DNA from: Flammula alnicola
Taxonomy: Eukaryota > Basidiomycota > Agaricomycetes > Agaricales > Strophariaceae
NCBI GenBank assembly: GCA_015499995.1
Contig: JADNRV010000783.1
Coordinates: 1-13,247 of the forward strand
Reading direction: 5' to 3'
Length of the DNA: 13,247 nucleotides
The position numbers and the translations under genes were made by a program. Positions 1 through 10,000 of the stretch are shown here, piece by piece; position 1 is the stretch's first letter, and each line of letters opens with the position of its first letter. The notes under the pieces were generated by a model. It was not told the DNA's origin, did not search any database, and saw only the letters and a list, made by a program, of their open reading frames with translations.

Positions 1-289
1 TCCGAGTCTGGTCAGTTATAAGAAAGGTATAACCTTGCGAATCCTGATAAGAATCTCCCTTTGCGAACAAATTTCTTCACTATCTCATGAAGATATCTCA
101 AGTGCCGTATACGTCTTAATCCCAAGGTGTATCAAATCCCTACCAACCTTGTTGAGTTCCTCTCCGCAAAAGCATTCATCTCGGCAATCATAGGTTCGTG
201 TCTTAAGTATTAAAGGAAGATCCTCTATAAAGGAGAAAGTGAGCACAATATCTTATTTCATTCAATTCTTTTGACATGTCAATGCATAG

Positions 290-752
290 CTTATTCTTTC
301 TTGGGTCAACAAGAAGACCGTTTATGAGGTTATGAAAGATCTAAAACATAACTTTGAGGTTAACGAGCGTCATTGGGGCCGCTGGGCTTGGGGAGTACGT
401 GATTAAACTTGATTTTACTAGTCCACAGTCTAATGATAAGCTCGTCGCAGCATGGAAATCTTGGAGATTTGCACGAAAAGAAGCAGCTTGACAACAAGTT
501 CTGGGACTTCATTGACAATCAGCTTGCGGCTCTTCGCAAAGATCACGACCACCTTTCGGAAGACGAGCGCCGTGAGGCGATATCAAAGTAAGTTTTTTAT
601 CGGATGATTTCGAGTGCAATCGAGAACATAAGGGAGTGTGCACCTATGCCGAGATGGGCTGGGCGGATGTTGTTATGATCATGCCATCTTACAATCGCAG
701 GGCTTTATCCATTCTCTTTCCGTCCCCGCTTGCTGGCGCATTTGATTTCTGA
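290..752 (+). CDS. Unrecognised fungal gene, 3' exons only (5' part uncertain)
   Basis: I do not recognise this protein. Three segments join in one frame: 290-394, 451-587 and 701-752. The first intron runs GTACGT to GCAG (395-450, with a TAAT branch-like site) and the second GTAAGT to GCAG (588-700). The joined peptide contains an unusual aromatic and glycine run (HWGRWAWGHGNLGD), then a charged helical stretch (KFWDFIDNQLAALRKD, then EDERREAISK), and ends with LFPSPLAGAFDF before TGA at 750-752. Upstream, 194-238 may be another phase-0 exon: an AG precedes it and a GTGAGC donor follows, giving a 51-nt intron 239-289. Beyond that the path is unclear and the start may lie outside the window. 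The exons are supported only by frame continuity and splice consensus, not by homology. The gene ends 132 bp before the next start on the same strand. Confidence 0.5.
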
Positions 753-838
753 CAGGATAAAGGCTGTACATTATCACCTGACGGCAAGTTACAGCATTCA
801 ATTTCTCTACATGTCGACTTGTTGTCATGATAAATATC

Positions 839-859
839 TAACTAACGTTCTCGAAACAG
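839..859 (+). promoter_or_regulatory. Possible 3' end of a 5'-UTR intron of the phosphotransferase gene
   Basis: A CTAACTAAC branch-point-like run is followed about 15 nt later by an ACAG acceptor ending at 859. This is 25 nt before the ATG at 885. A GTACAT further upstream, near 766, could be the donor. This is an inference from consensus only. The bases from 860 to the ATG are open in the ATG frame, so an upstream coding exon cannot be strictly excluded. Confidence 0.3.
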
Positions 860-884
860 ACAATATCTTTTTATCTCATCCATC

Positions 885-2057
885 ATGTCTTCCAATACTG
901 ACGACGATTCTATTGCAGACACAGACACATCTACTATCATCCACTCGCAGGAACCATTCGAAACTTACCAGGAAAAAGTTGTTCTCCTCATTCAATCTCT
1001 CTTTCCTCTTCATCCTGCCTCTGGTATCAGCGTTACCCGAGCGAGAGGTGGTACATTCAATCGCATCATTGCTGTATCCCTCAAGTCCTTGTCATCAGCC
1101 AATGAAGAACATTACATCCTTCGTGTCCCTCGGAATGAGGACCAGATGGATCTTGTGGATCACACTCTCCTGCTTAAGCTCCTTCGACAGTCGTCGATAC
1201 CCATTCCTGAGGTTGTGCACTGCGATGCCACCTCTGATAACCCGCTGCAAGGGCCATATATCTTAATGCGGCGGCTTGAGGGTGAGAACCTCGCACACGT
1301 TCTCCCACAACTAGATCACCGTCAGCGACTATCCATGGCAAGAGCTATCGCGCGACTCATCGCAAAGGTACACACTTTTAATGTTCCCTCTGGGTTAGGC
1401 CCCTTGTACACTAGGGATGGCAATCTTGTGGTTGGCCGATTTCTGAAGCATAACAACGTCGATGGCGCTGACACCAGCTATATCCCTCCTCGAACTATGC
1501 ACGACTTTTTCTCTTCAAGATTCACAGAATTTTTAGACGAGGCTGCTGAACAAAGGGACGACTTTTTAGTGACCTACTGCGGCCATCTCCTCAGCGCCAG
1601 CGAAGCTCTCTTGCGTGGATTGTCCACCCCAGCTTCCGGCACCAATGTTCTGTACCACCCCGACTTTGCTCGGCGCAACATCCTTGTCCATCAGAACGAG
1701 GCTACGCAGGACTGGGAAGTCAGCGGCCTTGTGGATTGGGACGGCTGCCAAGTCGCTCCGGCCGAGATCGCGTATCTTTGCCCTGGGTGGCTGTGGACCA
1801 GTCCCGATGATCCCATCGTAATGTGTACTTCTTACGAGATGAATTGGGATCCGGATCGGCCTGTGTCCGACGACAAATATAGTGCGGTCAAGGAGGCCTT
1901 CGTCAACGAGATAGAGGAATTGTTGCCGGGTTTCATGGATGTCGTTAGAAGCGCGAGAAAGCAATTGTTAAAGAAATTGTGGTCGTTGGCGAAAGACGGG
2001 ATATACTCAGATGAAGACGAAAGATTGGCCGAAGAGGTGATCGTAGCGGCACTGTAG
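885..2057 (+). CDS. APH/choline-kinase-superfamily phosphotransferase (fungal), 390 aa
   Basis: This is a single-exon gene for a 390-residue protein with a protein-kinase-like fold of the phosphotransferase enzyme family (APH, Pfam PF01636 type). Visible landmarks are a glycine-rich loop near residues 54-60 (RGGTFNR), a beta-strand YILRVPR near 77-83, a hinge-like LMRRLEG near 127-133, and the catalytic Brenner motif YHPDFARRNILV (H258, D260, N265). The metal-binding VDWDG follows at about 283-287 (D284). Family knowledge says such proteins transfer ATP phosphate to a small-molecule hydroxyl or an unknown substrate. The substrate of this fungal subgroup cannot be read from sequence. There is no signal peptide or membrane segment, so it is probably cytosolic. 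The ATG at 885 is the first in frame, and the conserved fold begins soon after it. The lack of introns contrasts with the 4-14 exons of the genes to its right. Confidence 0.9.
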   Translation: MSSNTDDDSIADTDTSTIIHSQEPFETYQEKVVLLIQSLFPLHPASGISVTRARGGTFNRIIAVSLKSLSSANEEHYILRVPRNEDQMDLVDHTLLLKLLRQSSIPIPEVVHCDATSDNPLQGPYILMRRLEGENLAHVLPQLDHRQRLSMARAIARLIAKVHTFNVPSGLGPLYTRDGNLVVGRFLKHNNVDGADTSYIPPRTMHDFFSSRFTEFLDEAAEQRDDFLVTYCGHLLSASEALLRGLSTPASGTNVLYHPDFARRNILVHQNEATQDWEVSGLVDWDGCQVAPAEIAYLCPGWLWTSPDDPIVMCTSYEMNWDPDRPVSDDKYSAVKEAFVNEIEELLPGFMDVVRSARKQLLKKLWSLAKDGIYSDEDERLAEEVIVAAL

Positions 2058-2497
2058 TGAATAGACAGAAAGTGATCGTTCAAAGTTACTTAGGTATATT
2101 GGATGCGAGGTTATGATCATCCCTCCGAAAACAATATTACACTGTACAAGCGACGACCTGTATTCCTGTCTTCCACACCGTGGATTATTTCGAGCGCAGT
2201 TGTACCTTTCTCCGGTAAAATGGTATGTTGCAGTTGCCTATGGACAAAAGAGGTTGAATTACTGTTGAGTAATAGGTATGGATCATGATGGCAGTGCTCC
2301 GGGAGGGTTAATATGATGTGGGTATAACGAATTTGACGGGAATAAAGGAAGAACGTAGGATAATAACAAGGCTAGTATGTGTGTGCTGCGACGTTGTGTC
2401 GGCCGTGCTAAAATTCTAACTCACTAAAGTGCGTACATATCCAAGGCCAGAAAAGTGGAGAAGAAGAAAAATAACCGAAACATGTAACAATCAAACC
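2058..2497. other. Convergent intergenic region, no gene seen
   Basis: This 440-bp stretch separates the stop of the plus-strand phosphotransferase gene from the stop of the minus-strand HOOK gene. It should hold both 3' UTRs. Only short uninformative frames are present. The plus strand has one AATAAA at 2341-2346. I see no repeat, tRNA or transposon signal. Confidence 0.6.
2341..2346 (+). terminator. Candidate polyadenylation signal AATAAA
   Basis: An exact AATAAA lies about 285 nt after the phosphotransferase stop. Fungal poly(A) signals are degenerate, so a single hexamer is only weak support. It would give a 3' UTR of about 300 nt. Confidence 0.25.
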
Positions 2498-5400
2498 CTA
2501 ATACCCGCGTCCTCCTATACTGCTTTGCACGGCATGGGGATTCTGCGAAAGAGAGGGCAATGAGCGAGCTTTCATTGCACATATTAATTGATAAACGGAC
2601 CCTATTTCGTTCCAGACCTAGAAAACTTGTCTTTTCTATTCGTGGTGGGTTCCGCAGATGTTGTCTGGCAGTCTTCATCCCAATATTATGCAGGGCGCTC
2701 AATATCAATTCTTGTTCGCGGCGATATCTCTTGCTTGACTCTTGCATTAACCGCTGTCATCGGAGACGTGTCAGCAGAAGAGAACGGATAAAAACGGTGG
2801 GGTACTGACTTTCTGTCTAGCAAGATCCTCTTCGAGAACCTTGATTTGTGAACGGAAGCTTGCCTCGGCTTCTTCAAATGTTCCTTGCTACATGGAGATC
2901 AGGGCGATGAGTGAAGGTGAGGATATTCAACAGAAAATGAAATCTTACGGAAGCAGTCGCCACATTGGCAGCATGTTGTTCCTTGAACAGCTTGTCTTGT
3001 GACTTGATGAACTGTCACGCAATGCTCAGTCAACCAATCAACGTGAAGAGTCTCAGCGAATGCTGAACCTGTTTGGCCTTGTTCAATTTATCTGTGGCAG
3101 TCTTGTATGACTCCTTCAAATTGAGGTTCTCCTCATGCATAGCGAGCAACCTCTGCTTGATATCCTCGGGAACGTCCTTACCGGCCAGAGTGGCGCGGAG
3201 GTCACTGTACACAACACATTAACAACACATATTAAAAGCCTCAATAAAAGAGGGTAGTGAAAATATACCCAAAGTCCCGTTCTCGTTGGAGCATCTTCTC
3301 CCGTTGCCCAATGCCCTCGCTCTGGAGATTAACCTTCTCCAAGAGCAGAGCATTAACCTGCTCGAGCTGCATATGGTTTTTCTCACTCAGCTCTCTGTTT
3401 TGTTTCTTCAGCCGCTCCACGTCCACCTCGAGCCCGACCTTGTCTTCGTTGACAGATTCTCTCAAACTCGCGAGAATGTCAAGTTGGTCCTTGTTTACAA
3501 GTGTTACTGTGCACATCAAAGTTATATTTGTTATTTGATGCGAAAAGGAAAGAAAAAAAGGCCTCATACAGTCTGACTTGGCGATTGTTAGTTCGCGGTT
3601 GAGGGTGTCAAATTTGACTTCAAGCTCTGTATACTCTTTTCGTAGACTCTCAAATTGATCCACAGTTTCGTTCAGACGCTGTCGAAGTGCAATTGCAGCT
3701 TCGGCCCTACAAACAAAGATAACGCGTATCGTTAGATATAAAGGCAAGAAAATGAAAAAAGCGAGAAAGACACACCCATCGCCCATTGACTTGCCACTTC
3801 TAATCTCTTCTAAATCGCGTTGCAGCACGAGCTTCTCTCGGTGCGCAGCGAGGTAGTCACTCTCATACCTCGCCTTCATTCTATTCGCGTCTTCTAGCAG
3901 ATTCTCCAATACCAACACCCGGCTCGCGTCCGCTTCGTTCTTCTTGACCGCCTCCAGCTCGCGTGTAAGCCTACGGATCTGCAGCTTCAGGTCCGTCATC
4001 GTTGTACCCGAGATCGCATCGTCCAGCTCGCCGCCCAAGCCCTGCCCACGGTGATCGTCTCCATCAGCGTCCGAAGCGGACTGGGGCTCGTCGCTTTCGC
4101 TGTTCAGCTCGGATGAGAGTGTCCCTGACCCGCCTTGTAGAGGCGACTGCAAACCCCCCGCACTACTCGTACTGTTGGTGGTACCCCTAGTCCGGCCCGT
4201 CCGTCCGGTGGACGTCAATTCAAGCTCGCGGACACGCTCCTGGTAAAGCTCTAGTGCCTCGGCGTCCTTCGCGCGCTCGGCCAGCGTGATTTTAACCTTG
4301 GTGCGGCTCTGCTCCAGCTCAAAGCTCAGGCTATCAATTTCCTGGCTCTTCGCCGAGTTCTTTGACTCGAGGTCGAGGATCTGGGTCTTGTAAGATTCCA
4401 TGAGAGGCTTGAATGCCGCGACCTTGCGGTATTCCTCTTCTAGCGATGCGTTCTTGTCGACGAGGTCTGCATTTTGTTTTTCGAGAGCCTGAATTATGGT
4501 TTGGTTTCGGAACTTTTAAGCGTGGTTGACGAATAAACTAACCTTGACGTGTTGTCGGAGATCAGCGCCCTCCTGGAGTTTCTTCTTATACTTCTCCATA
4601 ACGTTCTCCGTCTTTTGCAGTTTATCGGCCGCATGTCGGTACCTACCCACCCACCAGCAAGTATCAGTAACACGTCCAATAGTAGAAAGGTAAGAAAGTA
4701 AACGCACTCGTCGACCTGATCCTTCAGCTTCACCGCCTCGTCCGCCTTGACCTGTAGTTCGTCGACCTTCCGCGTGAGATCGGTGATAAGATTGGTGTGC
4801 TTGTCAAGTTCTGATTCAGCCATGGCGAGATTATCCTCGCTCTTCTGTCTAGGGTACTCCTCATCAATCAGTCGAGTCCTTTCAAGCAAAGGCACAAAGC
4901 GAGTAAAGTCGAAGCAACTCACAGCTCGGACCTCAACCTATCCATTTCTGCACGCATCATGACGTCCGCCTTCTCGTTCCTACGTGTGTCCGCCTCGCGT
5001 CTGAGCTGCCGTAGCTGCGCTTGTGCTTCCTCCTTTTCTGAGAGGACGTCGTCGTGGGTTGTTTGCAGTGCGCGGTGTTCCTCGAGAAGCGTGGTGTACA
5101 CCTTTTCTAGTGTCTCTTTCTCTGAGAATATTTGACTCCGCTCGGATTGGATGCGGTAATAGTGGTCGTCTCTGTTGTATAAAATAAGAGACATGGACAT
5201 GCGGAGATGAGAGGTTAGATATATTGGAGGGCGAAGGAGACGCACTCTGTCATGCTCGCTTCGATGGCATCCTGCACAGCAGGTGCAACGGCGATCTTGG
5301 TCATAACCTATCCAATAATTGAAGCGTTAATCAGTCCTTTCTCAATTAACGTCGTCGCCCTAGTCCCTCTGGTCCTTCCAACATCAACTTGAATCCAAGA

Positions 5401-5923
5401 AACCCACCTGTTCAATGGCCTTCATCAAACAATGCTGATCTACTTCGCTCAATCCCTGTATCTTCTCAATGAACTCCTTGTTTTTCTCGCATTGCACCCC
5501 GATCACGATGGTGAGCCGACACAGGGTGAGCAGCGCAGGCAGGTTGTGGTCCTTGGCGATTGCCTGCAGATCCGGGACATCGAGACTCGAGGTGGGTTTT
5601 TGCAAGACGTCGGCAAAGTATTGGGTCATGAGTCTGTACAGACGTTTGAGCGAGCTGAATCGGAGAACCCAGTTCTCGGAGGGCTGCGCGGAGGGCCGCG
5701 TGGGTTGGCGGAAGTAGGTTGCATCGCTGGTGAAGAAGGCGGGTGGTCAGTTTACGGTGTTGGGAGGGAGATTGTCGTTGACAACGTACACTATAGAGAG
5801 AACTTCAAAAAGGGCGGTGCCATCTGCGAGGTCGGCGACGGAGGTGACGGGCCTGGCGAGGTTGAAAGTGGCGAAAAAGTTGAAAAAGGCGTCAATCTCC
5901 CTTCTCTGTGAAGACTCGGACAT
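2498..5923 (-). CDS. hok1: HOOK-family microtubule/dynein adaptor (fungal Hok1/HookA homologue), 865 aa, 14 exons
   Basis: Exons are 5923-5790, 5726-5408, 5307-5246, 5171-4923, 4878-4708, 4642-4543, 4488-3776, 3706-3570, 3506-3269, 3204-3069, 3011-2949, 2887-2810, 2753-2601 and 2542-2498. They total 2598 nt, and every junction keeps frame. Residues 8-155 form the N-terminal HOOK (calponin-homology-like) domain, which includes a DGTALFEVLSIVD segment. Long coiled coils follow, with family landmarks YKKKL (330-334) and FIKSQDKLFKEQHA (754-767). A C-terminal REQELILSALHNIGMK (812-827) matches the Hook tail. A low-complexity acidic Ser/Gly/Thr linker (about 438-509) splits the coiled coil. In fungi, Hook proteins act in the FTS-Hook-FHIP complex and link dynein and kinesin-3 to early endosomes. 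The N-terminal domain contacts dynein, and the tail contacts the endosomal partners. An in-frame ATG at 5971 would add 16 residues; 5923 is preferred because the conserved domain starts there. Confidence 0.95.
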
Positions 5924-5996
5924 GGTCGTCGAGAATTGAAAGCGCGTATCGAATACAGAGACAGTAGTCATTATTACATAAGATCCCTATTATAGA

Positions 5997-7007
5997 TCAC
6001 AACTCCACGCGGACTTGGTCTTGCATTGGCATATCTTCTGCAGACTGCCCTACGGTGTCTACTGTCCTGCCTGTCGCAAATTCCGAGGCATGCGTCTTTT
6101 CGAGCTGGTTGGCCCAGAGCGCGGCGCCGATCGTGCTGGTGATGTTGAAGAGGAGCCCGACAACAGGCACGAGATTGAGCGCAAGTGCTGTTGCGCCAAA
6201 GCTGGAATGATATTAAGCGAAGTCTGGGAGTATAATATATGGATAGGTACGCACGCAGTGTAGGCGCCTTTTCGTTGCTCTACAAATTCATGACGAGTTA
6301 TCTTGTCATAGCTCTTGAGCTGGAAATATCGGGCGTGGAAAGCTGGACCAGCTTTGATGCCTAAAGAAGGATGAGTCTCAAGTCGATCCAGAGTCCAAGG
6401 ACATACCGTTATAGAGAAGGAATAAAGCCGTGCCAACACCCGGAATAGAATTGAGAGGGAGCGAAACGACATATCTCAGGATGCCATCCTTGGAGAATCG
6501 GTTGAGGGGTTTTGTGAGGGACCTGCCGAGGACCTTGAATCCGGAAGAGCTGGAGCGAACCTGCCTTCCTTTCTCGACAAGAGTTTCGTTGCCCTGTTGT
6601 AGCAGGACCGCATCGACTGTTGAATGATTAGATATTTTGACGATGGGAGTGAATGACGACATACATATACGGTCCTGAGCGGCGTTCAAGAAGAAGGCCT
6701 TGGAGACGATGGCAACGAGGACATATGCTTCGGAGACCACCATAAGGGCGGCGGTGAGAAAGGCAAAGGGCCCTGAGAATAAAGCACAAAAGGCGACCTG
6801 GGGAAGGTATGTGAAGAAGAAGAGGGCTCCTGTGATAGCTATTGAGGTTGTTACAGCCTTGACGATGACAGGCCCGACTGCCTTGTACAACACTGGATGG
6901 GAGACAAGATATGCGATGCCGAGAATGGGATAGGACCAAGCATGGGAGAGAACGGCCTCTCTTGAAAGAGTCGCTGTTTCTTGGAGAATGTCTGTAAAGT
7001 ATTCCAT
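5997..7007 (-). CDS. RRT8/EI24-like multi-pass membrane protein, 287 aa, 4 exons
   Basis: Exons are 7007-6665, 6616-6407, 6360-6255 and 6201-5997 (864 nt), with introns of 46-53 nt and GTATGT or GTGCGT donors. The protein is hydrophobic. It has membrane segments near residues 45-75 and 76-105, a re-entrant-like stretch around 172-195, and another near 223-250. Landmarks match the fungal RRT8-like family: SYPILGIAYLVSHP near the start, TYLPQVAFCALFSGPFAF at 66-83, FDAVLLQQG directly after the first junction, and PLNSIPGVGTALFLLYNG followed by AFHARYFQLK. The end matches too, with GATALALNLVPVVGLLF and TSTIGAALWANQLE. Yeast Rrt8 is a lipid-droplet protein linked to spore-wall assembly; placing this homologue on lipid droplets or ER is inference from that family. 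The gene starts 57 bp after the YME2 stop and ends 73 bp before the HOOK start. Confidence 0.85.
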
Positions 7008-7064
7008 ATTGTGAAAGAGCAGGAGTTGAGATTAATTATAAGTAAAACTACGCGTGACGTCATA

Positions 7065-10000
7065 TCACATGACCTCTCTTAGACTCGCCAACGCCCTCTT
7101 CAATTCCACGTTCTTGCGGTCTAGGGCACCAACCTTGCGCTCTGCAATCGCCAGCTTGTCCCCCACAAACCGCGCCCGATGCACACATGGACTCCGTCGG
7201 AAACTGTACCACGCCCGCTTCTCCTTTTTCATCGTGTCTACCAGCAGTGCCAACTCCTGCTCGTACCCCTGGATCTTGGCCTCCGTATCCAAGATCTGCT
7301 TCTCATTGTACGCCAACTCTTGTGTTGCTTGGAATATTTTATCTGTGCGTCATCGTCGTTCAGTCTATATGTCATACAAGTCGCACATCCTGTACGCACC
7401 GTTTACAACACGCTCAAACACCCAGCGGAACACCGGCTTCCCTGGCCGGATCGTTGCTGGCCGTCCGTCTTTCGTCGAGATCGAAATCAGCTCGGCGTGC
7501 TCCATGCCCCTCAACGCGCTCTCGTCACCCTTGAACGGGAAATCCACGAGCATGTCATAGTATCCCACCTCTGGCGCCTTTGCCAGTGCCTTGAGCACCT
7601 TCCACACTTGGTACCGCGTCCACGCCAGGTTCTTCCCGTCGTCAGCGTCATCCCCGAAAGCGTTCCTCCTCAACTCCGCTACGCCGCGCGTTATGATGTC
7701 CTCTACAGCTTCGTCCACTTTCATTCCATTACGCACTTTGTGGATTAACTGCGTTTGCTACAATCAATGATTGCACCATAGCAAGAGAAACGCGAACACG
7801 CACGCTTTCGAGATCACTCGCTCGTCCGCCGAGACGCTCAACGTATTGGGTATCCTGCTCCGAAATACCAATATCGATCCCTGCATCGTGTAGCTTTTGC
7901 TTCACGAAAGTTAGAGAGCTCGATGGGTCGGCGTCGGACAATGCAATCGAGTTAATCGGTTTCGAGGGCAAAGCTAGGCAAAGATTGGTCGCATGTCGAC
8001 ATTCAAATGTCATAACGATTTACCTTTCGTCAAACGCTTCGCATTCTCGCGGTTATCACTCAGCACTATAACGTGTGCAATCTGTGGTCGATCAGCAACA
8101 GTCTTTTACCGCACATAGACAATAAATAAGTACATGCCTGGTTCTCCGCCAATGAGGCAGCCCATTGCGCTAGGACCACTAACAGGTCCTCCCTCGTTGC
8201 CGATCCCATATTCGATGCATAATTTCTTATAACAACAATCGGCAACGAGTTGATCGCCTCTGTTTCCTGTAGCGTCTTCTGCTTTCTGATAAGCTTTTCC
8301 TGATGTTCCATAGCCTGCTGCAGGCTATCGTCCTTTGTCTGGAGATGCGTGGCCATGTCCTCGCCGAACAATTCGTCCCCAATGCCAAGCTCGCTCATGA
8401 CGCCATTCCCAGCGATACAATCGAGACGGCCGTCGTGCCACGTCCCATCGAGTATGGCTTGTCGTCGGTGCGCCTCCTGTATGCGTTGCGTCTCAAGGAC
8501 TTGTGCTTTTTTGAGCTGGCTCTGGATGGAGGCACGGTGCGAGGAAGAGACACCACGGAGGCCAATTGTGACGACATACAGGATTTGTTTGAGCTGTTCG
8601 GGGAGTGAGCTGGACATGCCGGCTGTAGATGAATGTTTTTATAACGACAAAAATAAGTTAGTAAACGGAAATACGCGCCTTTCTGTCCTATGAGACCGAC
8701 ACTCGCGAGATCGATCAGGGTGCTCATCGAGTTGAGGAAGTTGAAGACGGGCCAGTAGCCGGTCTGCGCAGCAAGCGCGACGACGAGGGCCGAGTCTGTG
8801 TTTGCGTTATGCAGCTCTCGACAGTCGATGAGGAGCGACTTCCGATTCGAGTCTTTGACGACGGCTTCGAGCAAGGACGTCTTGCCGCTTCCCTGCGGGC
8901 CGTGGACGAACGCGATGGTACCTACGTTGGATTAGGTAATGACGTCATTGGAACATGAACGCACTCACTCGGTGTGTCCGCCAGATACGCATGAAGCGCG
9001 TTCTCAGCATCTTTGCGATCCTTCCACACTTCAGAAGCGGGTGTGCTCTTCTCATTGACAGTCAAAAGGCGGTCGAGTGCGTTCGCCTCGAGCCATTGAT
9101 ACAGCTTGAACTCTGCTCAAAGGTAAGCACCAAGAAAAGAGAAAAAAGAAGTGGGGCTTCGCACTTCGGTAGTCAAACCAATCGAGCATCTTGGCTTCAA
9201 CCATTAATGCTCGTAGTGGGTCAAATATCTAAGAACGTGGATAAGATTTGATGATTAAAGGCGAAGGCGCATCAGCAGCTTACAGTATACGTCAGTGTGC
9301 CGAGCAAAAACACAATGATGGGCAGCATTATCTTTGGATGACCCGACATCCAGTCGCGGATGGCATGGGCTTGGAGAGGTTTCTCGTATTGTGCCCGGAG
9401 ACGTGTCTTTGCTGTGAGTGTGGAGTCAGAGGAAGGCGGTATATCCAGCCCGTGAATCACGTTGCGTGCGACTGTCGCTGAATACACTTGTCGGAAGGTG
9501 ATGGCGGCTGAGCGGAGGGTACCTGCGGGGACGACGGCGGGTGGTGTGATATCACTGATGTGGCCGTAGGGCTGATGTGCAATTCAATAAACCTTTGATC
9601 TATTGATAGAGAGAGAGAGAAGAGACGCACACGACATAGTTCGTACAGAGATTGTTCTTGTACGTCTGGACCATCGAACGCGATTTTGAGGATGGGAGAT
9701 GCAAAGCGGTTCATGTCCTATTTCCTCGTGAAGTGGGACGAAGGTAAGAAGATAGTGATTGCGCACCTCTTTCCACGGCGAGCCTCTCACTACCCACAGT
9801 TCGCCCCTTCCGATACCCGTCCATGTAGGCATAGCGCCATCCTTGGCCGCCTCCTCCTTTAGAGCGTCTTGCAATGCCGACAACGCGTCGACCCCATCGG
9901 GAAGAGTCTCTGATGGCGGTGTGGTGTACGAGAATCGGACAAAGACACCTCCGTCTTTACGCTGGGGTTGCAGTTCAAGCGGTTTAAAATCATACACAGA

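Noticed and set aside
1..193. Open plus-strand frame at the left edge as an exon
   Set aside because: The frame from base 2 ends in TAG at 191-193, and I could not find a donor that joins it convincingly to the exons at 194-394.
730..1266. 178-codon open frame overlapping the phosphotransferase gene
   Set aside because: It lies in another frame of the same strand over the APH N-lobe, and its product has no recognisable pattern.
5432..5911. 159-codon plus-strand open frame
   Set aside because: It is antisense to HOOK exons 1 and 2, which are clearly coding. Its Gly/Glu/Val-rich product looks like a shadow frame.
5921..5971. Alternative HOOK start at 5971
   Set aside because: It is in frame and possible, but the extra 16 residues add nothing domain-like and cut further into the 73-bp gap. 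The domain begins right after the ATG at 5923.
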